54,493 nt of DNA from a virus: IMG/VR virus record IMGVR_UViG_3300048996_000054, positions 1 through 54,493 of that record; one strand, 5' to 3'. The translations under genes and the position numbers were made by a program. Positions 48,864 through 54,493 of this stretch are shown one piece after another. Below the pieces are notes generated by a model. The model searched no databases. It saw only the letters and a program-made list of their open reading frames with translations, and was not told the DNA's origin. Positions within the stretch are counted from its first letter, which is position 1; every line of letters begins with the position of its first letter.

Positions 48864-48980
48864 TGCCCGCGCAAGGGCACATGAACAACTCGGAACGCGC
48901 CGCTTGAAACACAGCGGCGAAGAACTTAGGGGATAGCCGTCCCCGCTCGAAACCCGCCTAGTGCGGGTTTTGTCGTTTCT
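48864..48980 (+). ncRNA. Structured RNA element, copy B, ending in an intrinsic terminator
   Basis: Order as in copy A: TGCCC-GCGCAA-GGGCA (48864-48879); ACAACTCGGAAC linker; CGCCGCT with an 8-nt loop and AGCGGCG (48898-48919); AAGAACTTA; GGGGA-TAGCCG-TCCCC (48929-48944); terminator AAACCCGC-CTAGT-GCGGGTTT (48950-48970) with TGTCGTTTCT. Between copies the second stem changes CGGCGCT/AGCGCCG to CGCCGCT/AGCGGCG and the terminator A-T to G-C, both compensatory. A weak promoter TTGCAC-N17-GAAAAT (48829-48857) could start an RNA of about 115 nt. It separates the giant ejection gene from the HNH, spike and lysis genes. Confidence 0.65.
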
Positions 48981-49082
48981 GGCTTGGGATAGGCTGGCCG
49001 GCCGACAAGGGGTGAACGCACCGCCCTTTCCCAGAGTCTTCGTGCGGCCTTGCGCCACTCGGCGCGTGTAAAGGCAAACCCC

Positions 49083-49517
49083 ATGTTGGAAATTCTTCTG
49101 GACCCAGAGGACGCGCACCTGTGGCCGCTTCCTTGGTACATCAACGGCGGCTACATCCGGCGCACCTACTACGACCAAGACGGTAGTCACCGCCACGAGT
49201 TTTTGCATCGCGCGGTTCTTTCCGTGCCGGTAGGCCACGTTATCGACCACATCAACGGCAACACGTTGGACAACAGGCGCTGCAACTTGCGCGTGTGCAC
49301 TCCGGGCGAAAACGCAAAGAACCGCGGTCCGTACAAGAACAACACAACCCGGTTCAAAGGCGTTTGTTACGTGGCGAGGCTGGGAAAGTTCCGGGCTTCT
49401 ATTGGATGCGACGGCATCAAGCATCGCCTTGGGTGGTTCGACACCGCGGAAGCAGCTGCTGCTGCCTACAACAAAGCTGCGCTCGACCTTCACGGCGAGT
49501 TTGCGCGCTTGAACTGA
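49083..49517 (+). CDS. HNH-AP2 homing endonuclease (144 aa)
   Basis: ATG 49083 (MLEILLDPEDAHLWPLPWYI). HEFLHRAVLSVPVGHVIDHI, NGNTLDNRRCNLRVCTPGEN is the HNH nuclease core with its N-N pair, followed by an AP2 DNA-binding domain (RFKGVCYVARLGKFRASIGC, LGWFDTAEAAAAAYNKAALD). This is a classic stand-alone phage homing endonuclease, the second HNH in the structural module. It lies directly downstream of structured RNA copy B. Confidence 0.92.
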   Translation: MLEILLDPEDAHLWPLPWYINGGYIRRTYYDQDGSHRHEFLHRAVLSVPVGHVIDHINGNTLDNRRCNLRVCTPGENAKNRGPYKNNTTRFKGVCYVARLGKFRASIGCDGIKHRLGWFDTAEAAAAAYNKAALDLHGEFARLN

Positions 49518-49555
49518 ATTTTTAGTTTCTGCGCCTTGCGCGCCAGGAGCAGCCT

Positions 49556-51694
49556 ATGCCTGCAACCGCTACTGACCGGCTCTACGGGTTAACCACTAGT
49601 ACAGCAATAAAACCCCCATGCTTGGTCGCCACCACCGCCAACATCGCTTTGACCGGTCTCCAGACCATCGACGGCGTGGTGCTGGCGGCCAACGACCGGG
49701 TGCTGGTGAAGAACCAGACCAACACCACAACGAACGGCATCTACGAGGCCAACACCTCCGGGTGGAGCCGCGCGCCTGACTTCGATGGGGTGCGCGACGC
49801 GGTGAGCGGCACGCTGGTGATCGTGCGTAACGGCACTGACAACGGTAACACCGTCTGGGAACTGACCACGGCCAACCCGGTGGCGATCGGCACGGACGCG
49901 CTCACCTTCACCAAGGCGCTGCTGGACGACACGGCCACTGCTGTCTTCATCCAAAACGGGACCGGCGCAGTCGAACAAACCGCTCAGGACAAGCTGCGCG
50001 ACTGGGGCACGGCGGAGGGGTACGGCGCACTGGGCGACGGCGCGACCGACGACACTGCCGCCATCATCAAGTGCCTTAACGCCAAGGGCGCCTGCTACCT
50101 GATCCCCGGCAAGACCTACGTTTGCGACAACGTAATCCTTCCCGCCGGGGCCTGCATCTTCAGCGTGGGACGAGCCGCCACCCTCAAGCAGAAGTTCGCG
50201 GTCGCCAGCACTGGCATGCTGTACGCAAACAGCGGCTCGGCCAGCGCCACGCTCGACAACATCAGCATCTTCGGCGTCACGCTGGAGGGTCAGGTTGCGA
50301 CTCAGGGATTCGCCGAGTTCGTGCACCTGATTTCGGTCAACGGCGTGCGCAACTTCAGGCTCGATGACTGCCTGCTCAAGGGGTTCCGTGGCGACGCGCT
50401 CTACCTGGGCTCTGGCATCGTCGCGGGAGATGAGCGGCACAACTACAACGTGCGCGTCACGCGCACCGACTTCGATGGCGTGAACAACGACAACCGCAAC
50501 GCGGTTAGCGTGATTGACGTTGACGGTCTGACCATCAAAGGCTGTGGTTTCAAGAACTGCACGCGCCCGAACATGCCGGGCCCCATTGACCTGGAACCGG
50601 ACGCCCTGCCGTTCCATGTGATCCGAAACGTCCGCATCGCCAACAACACAGGTGACAACATCGGCGGCAACGTGGGATTCGTTTCAGTGCTGGTGCCGGC
50701 GGCAGTCACTGCCGCTCCAAGGAACATCCGTGTTCTCAACAACACGCTCACCAATTACGTCGGCACCGGCGCATTCTTCACCTTCACCGCGAACCGCGCC
50801 CCCACGGCAACCAGCGAAAACAACGATGTTCAGGTGATCGGAAACCACGGCAAGACGGGCGGCCTGCCTCTGCAGATCTTTGACGGCAAGGGCATCGTCA
50901 CCCGAGACAACACATGGGAAGATTTCACCGCTTCGACCTTGATCGGCTACACGGGAGCGGCGCAGAAGGTCCTCGACCTGGAGGTGGACGACACCTACAT
51001 TCGCTGCGGCTCCAATAGTGGCAGCGGAGTGGTGGTGTATCAACTGGATCACGCCAAGATCAAAGGCAAGTTGGTCGATTGCGGAAAAGGAGTGGCAGGC
51101 AGCGCCAATGGCATCGACTTCAACACCGGAACCTCGTCGTACATCGACATTGAGGAGTTGGAGATTTCCTCGCCGACTGGCAAGACGCTGGTGGGCATCC
51201 AGAAAGAGGCCGGGCACACGTTCGCAGCTTCCACCAACAGGTATGTAAACAACAACCTGAATGGTCTCAGCAACGCTTTCCAGGCCGACTACTCCGACGA
51301 GCTGGAAACTGCGTGGCTACCTATCGTCACGGGGTCATCTTCGGCCGGCGCAGGTGTCTACACCGCCGGCCAGTACGGCCGGCTTCGGCGCATGGGCAAG
51401 AAAGCGAGCATTCGGGGCAAGGTGCAGGTGAGTGCCGGCCATACCGGCACCGGCATGATCCAAATTCCGCTCCCAATTGCCGCCAAGGCAGCCAGCAACA
51501 ACGAGGAGACGCCTGTTTCCCTGCTGGTCACTGGAGTGGCGACGACCGGCGGCCATGTAGGTCTCATCAACCCTGCGGTCGGGTCGACAGGGGCAATCCG
51601 CTGCTACTACACAGGCACTGGGACCATGGGGCAGACAGCGATCCCTGCCGGCGCGTTCACCGTCTACTTCAGTGCCGAGTACGAGACCGCCTAA
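49556..51694 (+). CDS. Tailspike with right-handed beta-helix (712 aa)
   Basis: The N-terminal head-binding region (TTANIALTGLQTIDGVVLAA, NDRVLVKNQT) is typical of podovirus spikes. GYGALGDGATDDTAAI at about residue 155 opens a pectate-lyase-like beta-helix; N-rich turns (RVTRTDFDGVNNDNRNAVSV; RIANNTGDNIGGNVG) follow. The C-terminus (KASIRGKVQVSAGHTGTGMI) is a small beta trimer. It probably binds and may cleave O antigen or capsule, which would make wzy-driven O-antigen change a means of excluding further phages. Confidence 0.88.
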   Translation: MPATATDRLYGLTTSTAIKPPCLVATTANIALTGLQTIDGVVLAANDRVLVKNQTNTTTNGIYEANTSGWSRAPDFDGVRDAVSGTLVIVRNGTDNGNTVWELTTANPVAIGTDALTFTKALLDDTATAVFIQNGTGAVEQTAQDKLRDWGTAEGYGALGDGATDDTAAIIKCLNAKGACYLIPGKTYVCDNVILPAGACIFSVGRAATLKQKFAVASTGMLYANSGSASATLDNISIFGVTLEGQVATQGFAEFVHLISVNGVRNFRLDDCLLKGFRGDALYLGSGIVAGDERHNYNVRVTRTDFDGVNNDNRNAVSVIDVDGLTIKGCGFKNCTRPNMPGPIDLEPDALPFHVIRNVRIANNTGDNIGGNVGFVSVLVPAAVTAAPRNIRVLNNTLTNYVGTGAFFTFTANRAPTATSENNDVQVIGNHGKTGGLPLQIFDGKGIVTRDNTWEDFTASTLIGYTGAAQKVLDLEVDDTYIRCGSNSGSGVVVYQLDHAKIKGKLVDCGKGVAGSANGIDFNTGTSSYIDIEELEISSPTGKTLVGIQKEAGHTFAASTNRYVNNNLNGLSNAFQADYSDELETAWLPIVTGSSSAGAGVYTAGQYGRLRRMGKKASIRGKVQVSAGHTGTGMIQIPLPIAAKAASNNEETPVSLLVTGVATTGGHVGLINPAVGSTGAIRCYYTGTGTMGQTAIPAGAFTVYFSAEYETA

Positions 51695-51806
51695 CCGCAG
51701 GACGCACGAAAGGACCACACCCGTGACATCGGATGCTTGGCTAGGGTTGATTTTGAAAGACAGTGCCGCGCGCTCCGCTGCGGAAGACCCACCACTGGAG
51801 AGCGTG

Positions 51807-52031
51807 ATGGACGAACGACGACATGCCGCAAGGCACGGTGACGATGAGAACCGCTATTTGAGCGACGGGGACGTGAAGGCCATAGCGCTGGAACTGAAGG
51901 CGGCGTTCCTGAAGGACTTCTACATGGACCTTGGCAAGGGGACGTGGGCTGTGCTGTGGCGCGGCGCCGCCGCCGTGCTCGGCGTCATCGCCGCTTACGG
52001 GCAACTCAAAAGCTGGGGGGTGCTCAAGTGA
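51807..52031 (+). CDS. Small one-helix membrane protein of the lysis module (74 aa)
   Basis: ATG 51807 (MDERRHAARHGDDENRYLSD) has GGAG at good distance; a GTG at 51723 would add 28 residues. A single membrane helix (GTWAVLWRGAAAVLGVIAAY) follows a charged amphipathic stretch. It may be a holin partner or antiholin. GTGA couples it to the next gene. Confidence 0.6.
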   Translation: MDERRHAARHGDDENRYLSDGDVKAIALELKAAFLKDFYMDLGKGTWAVLWRGAAAVLGVIAAYGQLKSWGVLK

Positions 52032-52519
52032 TTCTCACCACCCTCCTGTCCCTCGGGTCCGGCCTCGGCTCCTTCCTGGCTGGTTCCGTCTTCCGAATGA
52101 TCTGGGGCGAGGTCTCCAGCTGGATGACCAAGAAGCTGGAGCACAAACAGGAGATCGAGCGGCTCGCGCAGCAGGAATCCTTTGCCGCGGCGCAGCACGC
52201 GCGCAACCTTGAGGCCGTCAAGCAGCAGGCCGATCTGCAGGTGCAGGTGATCCGGGTGCAGGGCGAGCAGGCGCTGGAGCTGCTGGACGCGCAGACCTTC
52301 GGCGAGGGCGTGAAGGCCACCGCCCTGATCACCGGCATCCGCATCATCGACGGCTGGAACGCCGCCATTCGCCCTGGTGTTGCCACGTGGGCGGTGGTGA
52401 TGCTGACGCTGGAGGCGTTCGCCTGGATCGGTGGCCTGAGCGCCGGCACGAAGGAAGTCATCTTCGCCGCTCTGGGCCTGTACCTGGCCGACCGCGCACT
52501 GGCGCGCCGGGGGAAGTAG
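52028..52519 (+). CDS. Holin-like membrane protein (163 aa)
   Basis: GTG start, MILTTLLSLGSGLGSFLAGS: one N-terminal helix, a long charged coiled coil (KLEHKQEIERLAQQESFAAA) and two C-terminal helices (VATWAVVMLTLEAFAWIG; GTKEVIFAALGLYLADRAL). Similar proteins precede the endolysin in related podoviruses. It would release or time the endolysin, which has no signal of its own. Confidence 0.72.
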   Translation: MILTTLLSLGSGLGSFLAGSVFRMIWGEVSSWMTKKLEHKQEIERLAQQESFAAAQHARNLEAVKQQADLQVQVIRVQGEQALELLDAQTFGEGVKATALITGIRIIDGWNAAIRPGVATWAVVMLTLEAFAWIGGLSAGTKEVIFAALGLYLADRALARRGK

Positions 52520-52520
52520 C

Positions 52521-52961
52521 GTGGAGCTCCTCGACCTGGTGCTGGCGCTATGCCGCGCATTCGAGGGCTTCTACAGCCACCCGTACCTGTGCCCGGCCGG
52601 CGTTCCCACGATCGGCTACGGCGCGACCTTCTACGAGGACGGCCGCGCCGTCACGCTCAAGGATCAGCCGATCGATAAGGTTCGGGCCGAGCAGCTCCTG
52701 CGCTGGCACGTGCAGCAGCGGTTCCTGCCGGCCGCGCGCCGGCTGTGCCCTGGTGCGGACACCCCGGGCCGCCTGGCCGGCCTCATTGACTTCGCTTTCA
52801 ATCTGGGCGAGGGCAATCTGCGCGCCAGCACGCTGCGGCGCAAGGTGAACGCGGCCGAGTGGGAAGAGGTTCCCGCCCAGCACCTGCGCTGGAACCGCGC
52901 TGGCGGCCGGGTGCTCCGCGGCCTGACCCGCCGCTGTCAAGCACGCGCAGACCTGGTGTAG
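52521..52961 (+). CDS. Endolysin, GH24 lysozyme (146 aa)
   Basis: CRAFEGFYSHPYLCPAGVPT followed by IGYG gives the E15-(8 aa)-C24-(5 aa)-T30 triad; the usual Asp is replaced by Cys, a known variant in phage endolysins. LAGLIDFAFNLGEGNLRAST and LRRKVNAAEW are further GH24 features. There is no signal peptide or SAR helix, so export depends on the holin. Starts one nt after the holin stop. Confidence 0.92.
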   Translation: MELLDLVLALCRAFEGFYSHPYLCPAGVPTIGYGATFYEDGRAVTLKDQPIDKVRAEQLLRWHVQQRFLPAARRLCPGADTPGRLAGLIDFAFNLGEGNLRASTLRRKVNAAEWEEVPAQHLRWNRAGGRVLRGLTRRCQARADLV

Positions 52962-52964
52962 GCC

Positions 52965-53141
52965 ATGCCCGCCGCCCTCCTGCCCACCCAGCAACTCGTC
53001 GAGCGGCTTGGGCGTGAGGAGCAGCAGCTCAGGAAGCTCGGCCTGCACGCCCAAGCCGCCGGCATCCGCACCGCCATCACCGTCTTGCTGCGCATGGCCG
53101 ATGAGCCGGCGCAGCAGCAGTCCCTTGATCCATCAACCTGA
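52965..53141 (+). CDS. 58-aa helical protein after the endolysin
   Basis: Frame MPAALLPTQQLVERLGREEQ, amphipathic and Gln-rich, ending QQQSLDPST. It starts 3 nt after the lysozyme stop and ends 10 nt before the next gene. It lacks the membrane anchor expected of an Rz spanin. Function unknown. Confidence 0.5.
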   Translation: MPAALLPTQQLVERLGREEQQLRKLGLHAQAAGIRTAITVLLRMADEPAQQQSLDPST

Positions 53142-53151
53142 AGGAGTCGCC

Positions 53152-53475
53152 ATGCGTGCTGCCATCATCGCCATCGTCTTTGCCGTTTCAGCACTCGTGA
53201 GCTGGGCCGCGCGAGCCGACCTGATGGTCAAGAGCCAGGAGTCGGGCATCGAGCTGCGCCTGCTGGACGCACCGTGCACCCATGCCCAGACGCTGGCCGG
53301 CATCAAGGAAGAATGGCGCCCCAAGTTCCGCAACGCGCGCATCATGGACGGCAGAGGAACGATCCTGCACTACGGCTGCTGGGTGGAGCACGACGCGGAG
53401 ATCGCCTTCATCATGTTCGATGACGGCAGCAGCACCGGCATGAGCTTGGCGAGCTTCCGCGACTCGTCGATCTAA
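53152..53475 (+). CDS. Secreted periplasmic protein (107 aa)
   Basis: ATG 53152 behind AAGGAG. MRAAIIAIVFAVSALVSWAA with a likely cleavage after ARA gives a mature 84-aa domain with two Cys (DAPCTHAQTL, HYGCWVEHD) that could form a disulfide. Similar small secreted proteins end lysis modules of some phages. It is the last rightward gene before the wzy terminator. Function unknown. Confidence 0.65.
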   Translation: MRAAIIAIVFAVSALVSWAARADLMVKSQESGIELRLLDAPCTHAQTLAGIKEEWRPKFRNARIMDGRGTILHYGCWVEHDAEIAFIMFDDGSSTGMSLASFRDSSI

Positions 53476-53502
53476 GAAAGCCGGCCGCACGATGGCGGCC
53501 GG
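53473..53502 (-). terminator. Terminator of the wzy transcript (possibly bidirectional)
   Basis: A perfect 8-bp GC stem CCGGCCGC/GCGGCCGG (53481-53502) with a 6-nt loop is followed on the minus strand by CTTTCTT, so it terminates leftward wzy transcription 80 nt after the wzy stop. On the plus strand no U-run follows, but the stem may still slow lysis transcripts. Confidence 0.7.
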
Positions 53503-53582
53503 AAGTGTCGCGGCCCACAGGGGGAGAACGTCGGGCCGGTGGTGATTATCCGCAGGTCAGCGCGGCTTGGTGGTGATGAAGA
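53503..53582. other. Short gap between lysis genes and wzy
   Basis: 80 bp of convergent 3' ends with no gene or clear motif beyond the flanking terminator. Confidence 0.5.
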
Positions 53583-54493
53583 TCACGTCGCCAATCTGCG
53601 GTTTGACCAAACCGCGTGCGTAGCAGCCGCGGTATTGCGTCTCGCCTCATCCAAAAAGTACACCACGGGAAGTACATACATCCACTGGAACACGATCGCC
53701 TCTATGTACGGGTTCGTGTTGCTGGCGAAGAAGGCGCAGACAAACCCGCCGTACATGAACCGCTCATGGATCGACAACTGCCCGCGCAGGAGCGGGCGCC
53801 ACCCACGATACAGGGCGAGGACGAACGGGATCGCATAAATGATGGCGCCGATGACGCCGACGCGAAAGACGCTCGCAATCCAAACCATCTCGTAGCGCCA
53901 TGGGGTGAGTTCGTTCACGTAATACCGAACCCCCATTCCGTGCCCTGCGCCCGTGGCCATCGTCTCGCTGACACCCTCAAGCAATGCCATGAACTGAGTC
54001 GACCGCTCCTCGCCGCCGCCGGTACTCAGCTTCTCCAACGTGTTTTCGAGCGGGAGCATGATGTCTATCCCGTACATCTCATTGAGCGCCCAGCCTACTA
54101 GAGATACCACGAGAACGACACCGATACCGCGGACAAACAGTCGACCGACCGCCCTGCCGGCCTGCTTACTTGTGATTCCGTGCAGCGCCCCCAGGAGCGC
54201 GCCGATTGGCACAGCCAGCATGAGGCCGCTGCGCGCAGATGTTAGTGCTACGGCAACGCAGCACCCGATCAGGACCCATCGGACGATTGCGTTCGGGATC
54301 ACCTGCGGAGCAGCAACTAGCCCGCCGAGGATGAAGATGAGCGAGCCGTACACGTACATGCGCGCCCCAACATAACCGTACTCGATGTGGACGTTCGGGT
54401 CGTCAATCATGAACTTGACGGCTTCCTGTCCCCATCGTTCATAGGCCCAGAAATAGAACGCCACCCCAAGGCAGCCCAGCGCGGCACCAACGC
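53583..54493 (-). CDS. wzy: O-antigen polymerase (Wzy/WaaL-like), middle and C-terminal part, enters from the right edge
   Basis: Open from the edge (in frame from 54491) to a TGA at 53583, 302 codons. Around six or more membrane helices, for example MYVYGSLIFILGGLVAAPQ, GIGVVLVVSLVGWALNEMYG and VGVIGAIIYAIPFVLALY. ALTSARSGLML is the conserved Wzy/WaaL segment (LTxSRxg), and the large periplasmic loop between about residues 145 and 210 contains LSTGGGEERSTQFM. It lacks the first three to four helices, which are found at 1-323 on the same strand. Joined, they make about 410 aa, a normal length. Confidence 0.78.
   Translation of the reverse strand, partial: VGAALGCLGVAFYFWAYERWGQEAVKFMIDDPNVHIEYGYVGARMYVYGSLIFILGGLVAAPQVIPNAIVRWVLIGCCVAVALTSARSGLMLAVPIGALLGALHGITSKQAGRAVGRLFVRGIGVVLVVSLVGWALNEMYGIDIMLPLENTLEKLSTGGGEERSTQFMALLEGVSETMATGAGHGMGVRYYVNELTPWRYEMVWIASVFRVGVIGAIIYAIPFVLALYRGWRPLLRGQLSIHERFMYGGFVCAFFASNTNPYIEAIVFQWMYVLPVVYFLDEARRNTAAATHAVWSNRRLAT

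Noticed and set aside
1-54493. CRISPR array, rRNA gene or insertion sequence
   Set aside because: No regularly spaced repeats of 25-40 bp, no rRNA-like stretch and no transposase gene were seen.
53583-54493. Host wzy gene interrupted by prophage insertion
   Set aside because: The N-terminal part lies at the left edge and the C-terminal part at the right edge on the minus strand, the reverse of what insertion into a minus-strand gene would produce.

Overview
The window reads as one temperate, short-tailed (podovirus-type) phage or prophage genome of a GC-rich proteobacterium. I found no chromosomal housekeeping gene on either edge. The head and tail genes (terminase, Head-tail_con-type portal, small capsid protein, tail-tube adaptor and nozzle, ejected transglycosylase, giant polyvalent ejection proteins) resemble those of Bordetella BPP-1, Burkholderia Bcep22 and Xylella Xfas53-like phages. 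That points to a gamma- or betaproteobacterial host such as Xanthomonadaceae, Pseudomonadaceae or Burkholderiales. This is inference from protein character; no search was run.

Layout. Positions 1-2002 (minus strand): the start of an O-antigen polymerase gene (wzy) and six small genes. Positions 2003-3675: candidate attP, a P4-type integrase (+), an AlpA-like excisionase and a 41-aa gene. Positions 3672-11993: leftward early operon, mostly joined by ATGA overlaps, with a Lar/DUF551 protein, a Gp37/Gp68 (DUF5131) protein, a KTSC protein, a YqaJ-type exonuclease and RecT. Positions 12000-13819: immunity region with five GACA-N4-TGTC-type operators, a small repressor, Cro, a second HTH regulator and two extra genes downstream of the repressor. 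Positions 13850-22419: rightward early operon with an O-like initiator carrying iterons, a DnaC-like loader, VRR-NUC, NinB, a DUF1364 nuclease, a Q-like antiterminator and a HExxH protein. Positions 22420-23015: late promoter, structured RNA, terminators and packaging leader. Positions 23016-48820: packaging, head, tail and ejection genes. Positions 48821-53475: a second copy of the structured RNA, an HNH-AP2 endonuclease, the tailspike and the lysis genes. Positions 53479-54493: terminator and the rest of wzy on the minus strand.

The two wzy pieces lie in an order that prophage insertion cannot produce: the N-terminus is at the left edge and the middle plus C-terminus at the right edge. The simplest reading is a circular phage map opened inside wzy, with a few bases missing at the join. 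On that map wzy sits between lysis and int, the usual place for lysogenic conversion genes. It would alter the surface O antigen that the tailspike presumably recognises.

The strongest undescribed-looking signals are a pair of about 120-nt structured RNAs with compensatory base changes and a shared terminator (22487-22606 and 48864-48980), the two-sided operator system with fixed 23-bp spacing, and a hairpin-rich segment with three GTCCGNATTCC sites upstream of an HTH gene.
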